The notes beneath the pieces were generated by a model. It saw only the letters and a program-made list of their open reading frames with translations, was not told the DNA's origin and did not search any database. 64,000 nt of DNA from Kibdelosporangium sp. MJ126-NF4. GTDB taxonomy: Bacteria; Actinomycetota; Actinomycetes; Mycobacteriales; Pseudonocardiaceae. Positions 1 to 8,538 of this stretch are shown piece after piece (within the stretch, counting starts at the first letter, position 1; each line of letters begins with the position of its first letter). The DNA lies in NCBI RefSeq assembly GCF_000826545.1, contig NZ_CDME01000010.1, positions 462,513 through 526,512 on the forward strand. Reading direction: 5' to 3'. The translations under genes were made by a program, and so were the position numbers.

Positions 1-193
1 CGACGGGCCGTTCGCGGAAACCCACGAGCACCTCGGCGGCTACTACGTCCTCGAGTGCCGAGATCTCGACGAGGCGCTCGAACTGGCGGCGCTGTGCCCG
101 ATGGCCGAGTCCGGGTCGATCGAGGTGCGGCCGGTCGCGCACGTGCCCGGCGTCGACAACAGTCCTGCCGCGGCGGTGGCCGCGTCCGAATGA
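1..193 (+). CDS. YCII-family protein, 3' part only
   Basis: The reading frame is open from the left edge (frame beginning at base 2) and stops at TGA 191-193, so only the last 63 residues are visible. The residues DGPFAETHEHLGGYY followed by an LDEALE helix and IEVRPV are the hallmark of the C-terminal half of the YCII family, small ferredoxin-like dimeric proteins of unclear enzymology. The stop overlaps the ATG of the next frame (ATGA). YCII genes are commonly paired with ECF sigma factors of the TPR-tailed type, which fits the decayed sigma gene that follows. The 5' end lies outside the window. Confidence 0.85.
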   Translation, partial: DGPFAETHEHLGGYYVLECRDLDEALELAALCPMAESGSIEVRPVAHVPGVDNSPAAAVAASE

Positions 194-489
194 CCGATTC
201 GCCCGCGGTCGTGGTGAAGCGTGTCTACCGCGAGCACCGAGCCCGGATACTCGTGGCCGTGGCCATGGCCACCGAACCGGGCAGGGGGCTGGCGTAGATC
301 GACCGGATCAACGGTCTCGACGGCTACCACCTGATGCACGCCGCCCGCGCCGACCTCCTGCACCGGCTCGGCCGGGTGAGCGAGGCCGCAGAGGCGTACC
401 GTCGGGCGCACGCGCTCGCCGCCAGTCCCGCCGACCGCCGGTTCCTCACAGGCCGCCTGCTCGCCGCCACCAGTTCGGAGACCACATGA
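190..489 (+). pseudogene. Remnant of a TPR-tailed ECF sigma factor
   Basis: The ATG at 190 overlaps the YCII stop. The first ~20 residues (VVVKRVYREHRARIL) match the N-terminus of ECF sigma factors of the DUF6596/TPR-tailed group. The frame then jumps directly to the C-terminal TPR part (GYHLMHAARADLLHRLGR, then AAEAYRRA and RRFL). Regions sigma-2 and sigma-4, about 300 residues in full-length relatives, are missing. An in-frame TAG at 295-297 also interrupts the remnant; the frame otherwise continues to TGA 487-489, which overlaps the next gene's ATG. A large in-frame internal deletion plus a nonsense mutation leaves no DNA-binding capacity. The TAG could be a sequencing error, but the deletion cannot. 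Confidence 0.8.
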
Positions 490-1364
490 GACTGTCTATC
501 CTCGACAACGGACATCGGCTGCGTGCAAGGATTTTCCTCACCACGACCGCGCGGCTGTCCCGCGTGGACTCGCCGGACATCGTGAAGATGCTGATGTACC
601 GGCCGGACTTCCTCACCCGCACGCTGCTGGACCTCAGTGCCCCGGCGATGCGCGGACCCTCGTACTGGACGGCGGGCGAACGCGAGTACCTGGCGATGTG
701 CACCGCGCGGCGGCACCGTTGCCCGTTCTGCGTCGACACCCACGCCGAGCTGACCCGGATCGCGGGCCGCGGCGAGATCGACCCGGACGACCCCGGCTCC
801 GCGCGCGGCGAACTCGTCGCCGTCCGTGATTTCCTCGACGCGCTGTCCACCACGCCCGACAACGCCGACGCGGGGCGCCTGCGCGCGGAAGCAGTGCCCG
901 ACCACGCCATTGTGGAGGCGCTGCGGGTACGGGTCGTGTGGAACATCGTCAACCGCCTGGCCAACGTGTTCGGCTTCGAACTGCGTGAAGGCCAGCTGCG
1001 CAGCGGTACCCGTGCGCTGCACCGGTTCGGCTACCGGTTCCCCGGCTTCCTGCTGGCGGGCGGCGCTCCCACCGCCGACCACGGCGACGCGGTCGAAAAC
1101 CTCAGGCACGCCGTGCTCAACGGTCCCGGCCACACCGATCCGGCTCTCCGTGCCGCCGCGGCCTCCGGCGGCACGCTCGGCGAGCCGTGGCGTTCCTATG
1201 CGTCGACCGTCCGCGACGCGTCCTACCGGATCACCTCCGCCGACATGGACGCGCTCACCGCGACCGGGCACACCGAGGACGAGATCTTCGAGGTGACCGT
1301 CGCCGTGGCTGCCGGAGTCGCGCTTGCCGAGTACGACGCGGGGCGCCTCGCGATCGAGCAGTGA
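486..1364 (+). CDS. AhpD/carboxymuconolactone-decarboxylase-like protein
   Basis: 292 residues. A CPFC motif (Cys79, Cys82) followed by His86 (CVDTHAE) is the redox-active CxxC...H signature of the AhpD-like (CMD) superfamily, whose members act as alkylhydroperoxidase-type thiol reductases. The helical surroundings and the late FGFELREG segment fit the two-lobed, all-alpha family members. The ATG overlaps the stop of the sigma remnant (ATGA), so it was translationally coupled to a YCII/sigma operon. YCII, ECF sigma and CMD-type proteins form a recurring trio in actinobacteria. The substrate is unknown. A perfect hairpin follows immediately after the stop. Confidence 0.75.
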   Translation: MRLSILDNGHRLRARIFLTTTARLSRVDSPDIVKMLMYRPDFLTRTLLDLSAPAMRGPSYWTAGEREYLAMCTARRHRCPFCVDTHAELTRIAGRGEIDPDDPGSARGELVAVRDFLDALSTTPDNADAGRLRAEAVPDHAIVEALRVRVVWNIVNRLANVFGFELREGQLRSGTRALHRFGYRFPGFLLAGGAPTADHGDAVENLRHAVLNGPGHTDPALRAAAASGGTLGEPWRSYASTVRDASYRITSADMDALTATGHTEDEIFEVTVAVAAGVALAEYDAGRLAIEQ

Positions 1365-1368
1365 CTTT

Positions 1369-1394
1369 GGGGTGGGCCGTCGATGACCCACCCC
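1369..1394. terminator. Bidirectional terminator hairpin
   Basis: GGGGTGGG (1369-1376) and CCCACCCC (1387-1394) form a perfect 8-bp stem with a 10-nt loop. The hairpin lies between the convergent ends of the AhpD-like gene and the DinB-like gene. There is no long T tract, which is usual for high-GC actinomycetes. Confidence 0.65.
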
Positions 1395-1407
1395 GGGTGA
1401 CACATGG

Positions 1408-1995
1408 TCAGACCGACACCGGTTGCCAGTCCGCCCGTCCGATGAACGCCAGCATCCGGCACTGCTCGTCGGAGTCGGCCGGTGGCGTCAGCTCGGGCCC
1501 GAAGAAGCCCGGCTGACGCACCACATTGGTCCGTGCCCAGTCGAACGCGATCGCCACCAGCGCCGGATCCAGCCGCACGGTCATGCCGAGCGCGTGCCCG
1601 ATGTCCCAGGTGTGCGCGACCTGGTCGGTGATCAGCAACGTGACCACCTGAGCCACCGGTACGTCCCCGATCGGCCCGAGCGAGGCCGTGCGTGCGAGGG
1701 CGTCCTCGGTCAACGTCGGCACTGACGCTTCCCGTGCGGCGCGCCAGGTCGCCACCGGATCCGCACCGGCCATCCCGGCGGGGTGCGGTGATCCCGGCGC
1801 GCCCGTCCGCTCGGTGTACTCCTCGCCGGTCGCCCACGCCCGAATCTGGTGCTGGCCCCAGACCAGGTGCCCGGCCACGTCCCGCACTGTCCAGTCGGCA
1901 CACGCCGACTGTGTGTCCCACCGGTCGGCCGGAACCGATGCCAGCATCGCGTCCAACTCGTCCTGTGCACGCCGGTACAACTCCAGCGTCGTCAT
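1408..1995 (-). CDS. DinB/maleylpyruvate-isomerase-like metal-binding protein
   Basis: 195 residues from the ATG at 1995, preceded by a GAGGA box. The N-terminal pattern (ELDAMLASVPADRW, then CADWTVRDVAGHLVWG) is typical of the mycothiol-dependent maleylpyruvate isomerase N-domain/TIGR03086 group. These are four-helix DinB-fold proteins that bind a divalent metal through histidines; His57 of DVAGHL and the later VAHTWD histidine are likely ligands. Family members use mycothiol or bacillithiol as cofactor in isomerase or transferase reactions. The actual substrate cannot be read from the sequence. The gene is monocistronic and convergent with the AhpD-like gene. Confidence 0.75.
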   Translation of the reverse strand: MTTLELYRRAQDELDAMLASVPADRWDTQSACADWTVRDVAGHLVWGQHQIRAWATGEEYTERTGAPGSPHPAGMAGADPVATWRAAREASVPTLTEDALARTASLGPIGDVPVAQVVTLLITDQVAHTWDIGHALGMTVRLDPALVAIAFDWARTNVVRQPGFFGPELTPPADSDEQCRMLAFIGRADWQPVSV

Positions 1996-2238
1996 CTCCT
2001 GGTCCTCTCCACTCGTCGATGCACTACACCCCAAGGACGATCAGCACCCGACCGACTCGACACGGCTTGTCCGACGTCTTTCTGCTAGCCCGAACGGTCG
2101 CGTGATCTTCGTCCGCTCGGTCGATTACTCCTGTTCACCCGTGCATTAACCTCCCGGATGTCGGGAAGCAACTTTCGGACTTCGGGATCGAATTCCGTGG
2201 GATAGCAGTTCTTTCAGAGGTGTTGCGAGGCCCTCTGT

Positions 2239-2252
2239 TGACAGCGTTGTCA
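2239..2252. promoter_or_regulatory. Candidate operator before the subtilisin gene
   Basis: TGACAGCGTTGTCA is a palindrome with perfect 5-nt arms. It overlaps a TTGACA-like hexamer (2238-2243) and sits 41 nt before the protease start. The rest of the 298-bp gap (1996-2293) is AT-richer than its surroundings, as expected for a promoter region. No regulator can be assigned. Confidence 0.3.
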
Positions 2253-2293
2253 TCTGATTTCCCGACTTCGCACATCGCATCTGGAGGTACTCC

Positions 2294-5200
2294 GTGCGTC
2301 GAAAAGCACGTGGCCTTGTCAATCTGTTCATGGTGACCGTGGTCGGAGTCGCTACCGCGCAGACCGCAACCGCGGCACCAGCCCCGACGGGCACCGCCGG
2401 TGCGGGTACGGACCCCACAGGTCCGCCGCGCACCGTCACCCTGATCACGGGCGACCGTGTCACTGTCAATGAGCGGGCAGGGCAACTTCCCGCCATTTCC
2501 ATCACGCCGGGACCCGGCCGTGACGGAATACGATTCCAGCGCAATCGCGACAAATCCGGCTGGTCGGTCTACCCGTCGGACGCGCTGCCGATGATTACCA
2601 GCGGCGTACTGGACAGACAGCTGTTCCGGATCGACCGGCTGCTGGCCGACGGCTACGACGACTCCCGCCCGACGCTCCCGCTGATCGTCGAGCGCGAACC
2701 GCAGCTGGCCGCGGCCGCGTTGCCCGGCGCCACCTCGACCCGGCAACTGCCCAGCATCGGCGCGACCGCGATGGCCGAGCAGAAGGACAAGGCAGGCGAG
2801 TTCTGGTCGTCAGTGGCCGGTCCGCGCGCGGCGCAGGGCGGCGTGCGCAGGATCTGGCTGGACGCCAAGGTACGGGCGAACCTCGACCAGAGCGTGCCGC
2901 AGATCGGCGCGCCGACGGCGTGGAAGAACGGCTACACCGGCAAGGACGTCAAGGTCGCCGTGCTGGACACCGGCGTCGACGCCACCCATCCCGACCTCAC
3001 CGGCAAACTCGCCGGTGCCAAGGACTTCTCCGGCGGCGACGACCCGACCGACCACCACGGCCACGGAACCCACGTCGCCTCCACGATTCTCGGCTCCGGC
3101 GCCGCGTCGGGAGGCAAGTACAAGGGCGTGGCCCCGGACGCCCGGCTGCTCGCGGCCAAAGTGCTCAACGACGACGGCAGCGGCGGATACTCCGGGATCG
3201 TCAGCGGCATGGAATGGGCCGTCGAACAGGGCGCGAAGGTCGTCAACCTCAGCCTCGGCGCAACCGACACCGAAGACATCGACCCGCTTGAGGCAGCGGT
3301 CAACCGGCTCAGCGCGGACAAGGGCGTGCTGTTCGTGGTCGCGGCGGGCAACGACGGCGAACTCGGTGCGTCCACAATCGGCAGTCCAGGCAGCGCGGGC
3401 GCGGCCCTGACAGTCGGTGCGGTCGACCGAGCCGACAAGCTGGCCTACTTCTCCAGCCGCGGCCCGGGCAAGTACGACAACGCGGTCAAGCCGGAGATCA
3501 CCGCACCCGGTGTCGGCATCGTCGCGGCCCGAGCGGCGGGCGTGCCCGCCAACAACCCGGTCGGCGACCACTACCAGGCCTCCTCGGGGACCTCGATGGC
3601 GACGCCGCACGTCGCGGGCTCGGTGGCGTTGCTGGCCCAGCAGCATCCGGACTGGCCGGGTGACCGCCTGAAAGCCGCGCTCACCGGTACCGCGAAGCCG
3701 ACCGACGGACTGACCGCCTTCCAGCAAGGCGCGGGCCGTGTCGACGCGGCCAGGGTGACCACCCAGCAGGTCGACGCGAACGTGAGCACGGTCGGTTTCG
3801 GCTCGCTGCCATCGGAAGCCACGCCGAAACCGGTCACCCGCGAGCTCGTCTACCGCAACACCGGCACAGCACCGGTCGACCTCGACCTCCGCTTGGACGT
3901 CCGGGACGCGGAAGGAAAACCTGCCGCAGACGGCCTGATCACCGTGAGCAGCCCTCGCGTCACGGTGCCCGCGGGCGGTACCGCCTCCGTCACTGTCACC
4001 CTTGACCAAGGAACGCGCCCACGCGGCGCTTACGGCGGCACGCTGATCGCGACGTCGGCGAACGGCGCGTCGGTGCGTACGCTGATCAGCGCGGACCTCC
4101 AACGCCCGCAGTACGACGTGAACGTCAAGCTGCTCGGCCGCGAGCCAGGCAAGGCGGGCGGCATGGTCTTCATCACCAACCTCGACACCGGGCTGAGCAA
4201 GCACTACTACATCACCGACGGTGGTGGCGAGGTCCGGATGGCGCAGGGCAGGTACCTGTTCATGGCGGAGATCCACGAGATGCGCGACGGGGACCGCATC
4301 CACCCCACGCTTGTCGCGGCGCCGGGCACGGTGATCGACACGAACAAGGATGTCGTGCTGGACGGGCGCGGCGCCAAGCCGGTGACAGTCCACACAGACC
4401 GCTCCGACGCGCGGTCCAGCGGCGAACTGGTCGACTTCGTCGAGCAGGTCGCGAGCGGAGGGACCATCAGCCACGGCTGGTGGCAGACGCGGATCTTCAA
4501 CGACACCAACTACGCGTACGTGGCACCGACGACCACCAATGTCCCGGACTTCTCCTTCCTGGTGGTCACCCAGTTGGGCAAGCAGAACAAGGAAGGACGC
4601 ACCGAGAACAGCCCGTACCTGTACAACCTGCGCTTCCCGAGCAAGGGTCGGGTTCCGGACGTGTCGGCCTACCGCGTACGGGATCACGAGCTGGCTCGCG
4701 TCTCGGCGAACTACGCCAGCACCGGCAGCAAGCAGTGGGGCAAGCTGCGCACGTTGCCGTCGCCGTACGCGAACGAGGACGACCTCAACGACACCTGGTG
4801 GTTCACCTCGGCTGTGCAGTTGCCCACCGCACGGGAGGAGTTCTACAGCGCGGGCGATCTCACGTGGTTCAAGCGGTTGCAGGTGGACAACACCAGCAGC
4901 AACGGCAACTACTCGGAGATGTACGAGTACCGGCCGTCCGTGCGCTACCAGCCGGGCAAGCAGTACCAGGAGGGCTGGAACCGCGCTGTCGCCGGGCCTT
5001 CGCTGAAGTACCTGACCAACACAGTCCGCGAGGGCGACTCGCTCAGCATCCAGCTGCCTGTGTTCGCCGTGAACGCCGACGAAGGCACCAGCGTCGGTGC
5101 GGCGGCCGGGCGGACCCGGCTTCTGCGGGACGGCAAGGAGATCGCCTCGGTTCCCCGAGTGCCGCACTTCCACTTCCCGGACGGTGGTCCGGTGGACTTC

Positions 5201-5659
5201 ACCGTGCCGACCGAGGCGGGGGAGTACACGTTGATCGTGGAGGCGAAGCGTCAGTCCGACAGCACGATCGAGCTGTCCAACGAGGTCACCACTTCGTGGC
5301 GGTTCAAGTCGTCCCATGTGGAGGGTAAGGCGGTGCTTCCGCTGATGGCCGTGCGTGCCAAGCCCGCTCTCGGGAAGGACAATGACGCACGGCGGTTGCT
5401 GCCCACCGAGGTTCCGCTCGAGGTGGAGCGTCCGGCTGGGGTGACTGGTGATGTCCGGCGGGTGAGCGCGGCGGCTTCGTTCGACGGCGGGCGCACGTGG
5501 CACGACCAGTTCGTGTTCCGCGACGGCCAGCAGTGGCGGGCTTTCGTGTGGGCTCCGCTGTTCTCGCCGTCGTCGACCGTGTCGCTGCGGTTGTCCGCGC
5601 AGGACAGCGCGGGCAACGCGGTGACGCAGACGATGATGAACGCCTACCGCCTGCGGTAG
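2294..5659 (+). CDS. Secreted subtilisin-like serine protease (S8)
   Basis: 1121 residues from a GTG preceded by GGAGG at 2283-2287 with 6-nt spacing. A Sec signal peptide ends near TATAAP (~residue 28). The S8 triad is complete: Asp225 in VAVLDTGVD, His260 in HGHGTHVAS and Ser434 in SGTSMATPHVAGS. About 190 residues between the signal peptide and the catalytic domain form a pro-region. About 640 residues after the domain are beta-rich and probably surface or substrate-binding modules. Such ~1100-residue S8 enzymes are typical exported proteases of Streptomyces and Pseudonocardiales. It is monocistronic and followed by a hairpin. The substrate is unknown. Confidence 0.93.
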   Translation: MRRKARGLVNLFMVTVVGVATAQTATAAPAPTGTAGAGTDPTGPPRTVTLITGDRVTVNERAGQLPAISITPGPGRDGIRFQRNRDKSGWSVYPSDALPMITSGVLDRQLFRIDRLLADGYDDSRPTLPLIVEREPQLAAAALPGATSTRQLPSIGATAMAEQKDKAGEFWSSVAGPRAAQGGVRRIWLDAKVRANLDQSVPQIGAPTAWKNGYTGKDVKVAVLDTGVDATHPDLTGKLAGAKDFSGGDDPTDHHGHGTHVASTILGSGAASGGKYKGVAPDARLLAAKVLNDDGSGGYSGIVSGMEWAVEQGAKVVNLSLGATDTEDIDPLEAAVNRLSADKGVLFVVAAGNDGELGASTIGSPGSAGAALTVGAVDRADKLAYFSSRGPGKYDNAVKPEITAPGVGIVAARAAGVPANNPVGDHYQASSGTSMATPHVAGSVALLAQQHPDWPGDRLKAALTGTAKPTDGLTAFQQGAGRVDAARVTTQQVDANVSTVGFGSLPSEATPKPVTRELVYRNTGTAPVDLDLRLDVRDAEGKPAADGLITVSSPRVTVPAGGTASVTVTLDQGTRPRGAYGGTLIATSANGASVRTLISADLQRPQYDVNVKLLGREPGKAGGMVFITNLDTGLSKHYYITDGGGEVRMAQGRYLFMAEIHEMRDGDRIHPTLVAAPGTVIDTNKDVVLDGRGAKPVTVHTDRSDARSSGELVDFVEQVASGGTISHGWWQTRIFNDTNYAYVAPTTTNVPDFSFLVVTQLGKQNKEGRTENSPYLYNLRFPSKGRVPDVSAYRVRDHELARVSANYASTGSKQWGKLRTLPSPYANEDDLNDTWWFTSAVQLPTAREEFYSAGDLTWFKRLQVDNTSSNGNYSEMYEYRPSVRYQPGKQYQEGWNRAVAGPSLKYLTNTVREGDSLSIQLPVFAVNADEGTSVGAAAGRTRLLRDGKEIASVPRVPHFHFPDGGPVDFTVPTEAGEYTLIVEAKRQSDSTIELSNEVTTSWRFKSSHVEGKAVLPLMAVRAKPALGKDNDARRLLPTEVPLEVERPAGVTGDVRRVSAAASFDGGRTWHDQFVFRDGQQWRAFVWAPLFSPSSTVSLRLSAQDSAGNAVTQTMMNAYRLR

Positions 5660-5677
5660 GGAGTTGTCCAGGTCTCC

Positions 5678-5705
5678 GGCTCCGTCAGGGTTTCCTGTCG
5701 GAGTC
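5678..5705 (+). terminator. Probable terminator of the subtilisin gene
   Basis: A 12-nt stem, GGCTCCGTCAGG (5678-5689) against CCTGTCGGAGTC (5694-5705), has a GTTT loop, one G-U pair and one mismatch. It lies 18 nt after the protease stop and before the convergent GNAT gene. Confidence 0.5.
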
Positions 5706-5772
5706 GGGGTCCCGGGCGGTTTCAGTGGTACGCCAGTAAGCGGTGAGATAGGCCGGGAGAGCGGGGTGAATG

Positions 5773-6231
5773 TCACTCTGCGCTGAGTGTCTTCCTGAAG
5801 TGGAATGCCGGGATGATGTACCCCGACGACAGGTAGCGGCGGTGTGCGGCATGGCGGTGTGTGCCCGAGTCGAGGTGTACCTCCGTGCACCCCAACCGCG
5901 CAGCCTCCTCGTCGACCCACGTCAACAACCGGCCTGCGTGTCCCTGTCCGCGTGCCCCGGGCAACGTGCACAGGTCGTCGATGTAGACATGCTTGCCCCA
6001 GACGAGGCTCGTCAGCAGCCGGAACCCGGCGGCCGAGACCACTGCGCCGCTGGCGTCGAACACGCCGACCAGCCGGTACCCCTCACCTCGCTGCACCTTC
6101 ACTTTCTCAAGGAACTCCGTTGGCCCGGTCAGGTGTGGCCGCAACTCCTTGAGGACGGGGTACGCCAGTTCGGTGGTGGTCTCGTCGAGTTCCGCGATGG
6201 TCAGGGCGGCTGCCTGGGCGTGTTTGGTCAT
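5773..6231 (-). CDS. GNAT-family N-acetyltransferase
   Basis: 152 residues from the ATG at 6231 (MTKHAQ). An acetyl-CoA-binding motif A is present (YIDDLCTLPGARGQGHAGRL, with the Q/R-x-x-G-x-G/A type loop RGQGHA), followed by motif B near LHLDSGTHRHAAHRRY and a GY-x-I-PAFHF end. This fits small Gcn5-related acetyltransferases acting on an amine of unknown identity. The frame stays open upstream to a possible ATG at 6324. That extension would run through the repeated AAGATGCCA-like elements and looks non-native, so I prefer 6231. The gene is divergent from the RtcB-like gene. Confidence 0.8.
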   Translation of the reverse strand: MTKHAQAAALTIAELDETTTELAYPVLKELRPHLTGPTEFLEKVKVQRGEGYRLVGVFDASGAVVSAAGFRLLTSLVWGKHVYIDDLCTLPGARGQGHAGRLLTWVDEEAARLGCTEVHLDSGTHRHAAHRRYLSSGYIIPAFHFRKTLSAE

Positions 6232-6251
6232 GTGGTCATGATCCAGCGGGC

Positions 6252-6301
6252 AAGTGGCATCTTCGAAGTGCCATTTCCAACAATTCCCAAGATGCCATTC
6301 G
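6252..6301. promoter_or_regulatory. Cluster of AAGATGCCA-like repeats between gnat and rtcB-like genes
   Basis: Three copies of a roughly 11-nt element lie within 50 bp: AAGATGCCACT (inverted, about 6253-6263), GAAGTGCCATTT (6266-6277) and AAGATGCCATTC (6289-6300). The first two are arranged head to head and form an interrupted palindrome centred on CTTCGAAG. Their position in the divergent intergenic region suggests an operator. The regulator is unknown. Confidence 0.4.
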
Positions 6302-6400
6302 CAAAATCGATTGCCGTGCGTCACCGCTTGGGAGAACCTGGGGCCATGACGTTCTGACGGACAGACCCCATGGCCATGAGCCGTCCATTCCCACCTTCTT

Positions 6401-7588
6401 GTGAAGAGAGCGTCTCTCTTGTCTTCCCAACACCTTCGGCCCCAACACCTTCAGCAGAGCACTGATCCGGCTTCCGTCACCGTGTTCGCCTCGCCGACGA
6501 GCTGGATCGAGTCCGATGCCGTCGATCAATGCCACCAGGTGGCCGCGCTCGACGGCATGATCCACGTCGCGGGCATGCCGGACCTGCACCCTGGCAAGGG
6601 TGCGCCCATTGGCGCCGCCATGGCGTCGAACGTGCTGTACCCGTTTCTCGTCGGGTCGGACATCGGGTGCGGGATCGCCGTGTTCCCGATCGCCCTCAAG
6701 CGGGTCGTGCTCGAACGGCTCGCAGCGAGGTTCCCCGACCTCGACCAGGAGCCCGATGACGACGACCCGGCGTGGGACTTCGTGGACGGCGAGATTCCCG
6801 GCGGTCACCGTGCGGGCCTCGGCACGCTCGGGCGAGGCAACCATTTCGTCGAGTTGGCGCGCGTCGACACCGTACTGGCGGCCGATCACGCCCACCGTCT
6901 CGGGCTGGCCGGTGGCGACCTGGTCCTGATCGTCCACAGTGGATCGAGAGGGCTCGGTGAGCGGATCCTCCGCGCGCACACCGAGGTGCATGGCGCCGGT
7001 CCGGCGGCCGATCCCGCCGCGTATCTCGCGCAGCACGACGACGCTGTGCGTTGGGGAGCGCTCAACCGGCGTCTGATGGCTTCTCGGGTTGCCCTCGCAC
7101 TGGGTGCGGAGCCCGCTGACCCGGTCGTCGACCAGTGCCACAACCTGGTCGAGATCCGCGACGGCGCCTACCTGCACCGCAAGGGCGTGGCCCCGGGTGA
7201 TGGCTGTGACGTCCTCATCGCGGGAACACGCGGAACCCGTTCCTACCTGGTAGCCGGGCATGCGGGAGCGGAGGCCAACTACTCCGTGGCACACGGCGCG
7301 GGCCGCAAGATGTCCCGAGCCGATGCCCTTCGTCGCGGCAAGGCCAAGCACACAGTCGACCAACTGCGCACCACGCCCGTGGGATCACTGGTGGTGTGCG
7401 GTGACCGTCAACTGCTCTTCGAAGAGGCGCCAACGGTGTACAAGCGCATTGAGCAAGTGATAGGTGACCTGACTGAGCACGGCCTGGCCACGCCGATCGC
7501 CACCACTGTCCCGCTGGTGACGTACAAGACGTCCGATCCGCACTACACCCGCCGTGACCGTCGGGCGAAAGCGGTGCGCCACCGTTGA
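6401..7588 (+). CDS. RtcB-family RNA ligase-like protein
   Basis: 395 residues. The RtcB signatures are in order: DLHPGKG (61-67), GSDIGCG with the Mn2+-binding Cys90, GRGNHF (His148), HSGSRG (His179), CHNLVE (His247) and AHGAGRKMSR (His298). His298 corresponds to the histidine guanylylated during ligation of 2',3'-cyclic-phosphate or 3'-phosphate RNA to 5'-OH RNA. It is about 380 residues, like the shorter actinobacterial RtcB paralogues, rather than ~408-480 as in E. coli or archaeal RtcB. The GTG at 6401 has little ribosome binding site support and homology begins near residue 26, so the true start may be a little downstream. There is no adjacent rtcA, rtcR or archease gene. It is likely to act in RNA repair or tRNA healing. 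Confidence 0.88.
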   Translation: MKRASLLSSQHLRPQHLQQSTDPASVTVFASPTSWIESDAVDQCHQVAALDGMIHVAGMPDLHPGKGAPIGAAMASNVLYPFLVGSDIGCGIAVFPIALKRVVLERLAARFPDLDQEPDDDDPAWDFVDGEIPGGHRAGLGTLGRGNHFVELARVDTVLAADHAHRLGLAGGDLVLIVHSGSRGLGERILRAHTEVHGAGPAADPAAYLAQHDDAVRWGALNRRLMASRVALALGAEPADPVVDQCHNLVEIRDGAYLHRKGVAPGDGCDVLIAGTRGTRSYLVAGHAGAEANYSVAHGAGRKMSRADALRRGKAKHTVDQLRTTPVGSLVVCGDRQLLFEEAPTVYKRIEQVIGDLTEHGLATPIATTVPLVTYKTSDPHYTRRDRRAKAVRHR

Positions 7589-7593
7589 AGGAA

Positions 7594-7624
7594 GCCGGAG
7601 GCGGCAGGGGGTACCGCCTCCGGC
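7594..7624. terminator. Bidirectional terminator hairpin
   Basis: GCCGGAGGCGG (7594-7604) pairs perfectly with CCGCCTCCGGC (7614-7624), giving 11 bp with a 9-nt loop. It lies between the convergent rtcB-like gene and the DNRLRE gene. Confidence 0.75.
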
Positions 7625-7635
7625 AAGGAAGGGGA

Positions 7636-8322
7636 TCAGCCGTTCTGCGGTGTGCTTTCGTACGTGACCACCAGGTGCGGCGCCTGGCCGGTCTGTGCGG
7701 TGCCGTACTTGCGCCACCCGCTCTTGTCCTGCTCGCTGGTGCTGGTCAGGCCGAAGGTGGCCGTCGCGGAGCCCAGATCGACGAAGTCGGCGACCGCACC
7801 GGCCACGCGGAAACTGGTCCAGCGTGCGCCGTCGCAGTACCCGGGCTCCGACTGGTTCTGTACATTGAGGATGGTGGGCTGGCTGTTCCACGTCGTGCCG
7901 GGGGTGACCGGCGTCGTCGCCCGCAGCGAGACGGAACTCGGGCCGCACGTCGCGGAGTGCGCGCCGAAGACCCTCAGTTCGGCGCTCAGGATCCGCTTGC
8001 CGGTCAGTGACGCGATGTCGAACTGGAAGTAGGACCGTGCGACGGTGTACGGGTCGCTCCAACCGTTGTAACCGGCGGGCGCGCGGTTGTCACCAGTCGA
8101 GGCGCCGTTCCAGTGGGCGCTGCCGGGAGACGCGCTGTAGACGGCCGTCCACGCGACCGCGTTGTGCAGCGACTGCCCCGGCGTGAGTTGCTGCCGCAGG
8201 GTGTCGGTTCCGTCCGCGTTGGCGGTGGTTCCGTTCACCGGTGCTGCGGCCAGCGCGGCCTGCGCCGGTACCAGGGTTCCGGCAGCGACGACACCGGCGA
8301 GCAACAAACGTCTGGCTCTCAT
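7636..8322 (-). CDS. Secreted DNRLRE-domain protein
   Basis: 228 residues with a Sec signal peptide cleaved near ALAAAP (~residue 26). The mature part resembles the DNRLRE beta-sandwich domain found in secreted and wall-associated actinobacterial proteins: SYFQFDIASLTGKRILSAELRVF, then TTWNSQP, WTSFRVAGAVADFV and a final QAPHLVVTYES strand. DNRLRE modules often form isopeptide-like stalks or sit at the head of Rhs/polymorphic proteins. Here the domain is alone, so a structural or ligand-binding surface role is most likely. It is transcribed away from the P450 gene. Confidence 0.75.
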   Translation of the reverse strand: MRARRLLLAGVVAAGTLVPAQAALAAAPVNGTTANADGTDTLRQQLTPGQSLHNAVAWTAVYSASPGSAHWNGASTGDNRAPAGYNGWSDPYTVARSYFQFDIASLTGKRILSAELRVFGAHSATCGPSSVSLRATTPVTPGTTWNSQPTILNVQNQSEPGYCDGARWTSFRVAGAVADFVDLGSATATFGLTSTSEQDKSGWRKYGTAQTGQAPHLVVTYESTPQNG

Positions 8323-8538
8323 GGATCCCCTTCAGTTGATCGGCCACACAGTGACATCTGGAGAGGTTTGGTCCGGTGAGTCACCGGCGACAGCCATCCG
8401 CGCACGATCGACCGCCTCCCCCGGTAGACGTCTCCGCTCAGCCTGCATGCCTGTCGATCATGGGTGCAAAGGGTTTCATTTTCCAGTGAATCTCCCGGTT
8501 GGTTGCCAGGGCTCGGCGATGGGGACAGCATCGAAGGG

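Noticed and set aside
2810..5971. A 1053-codon open frame antisense to the subtilisin gene
   Set aside because: Its composition is Arg/Gly/Val/His-rich as expected of the third-position GC shadow. The plus strand has a full protease with catalytic residues.
8464..8538. N-terminal extension of the P450 from the GTG at 8464
   Set aside because: The 25 extra residues have no P450 similarity. The GTG at 8539 gives a normal family length.
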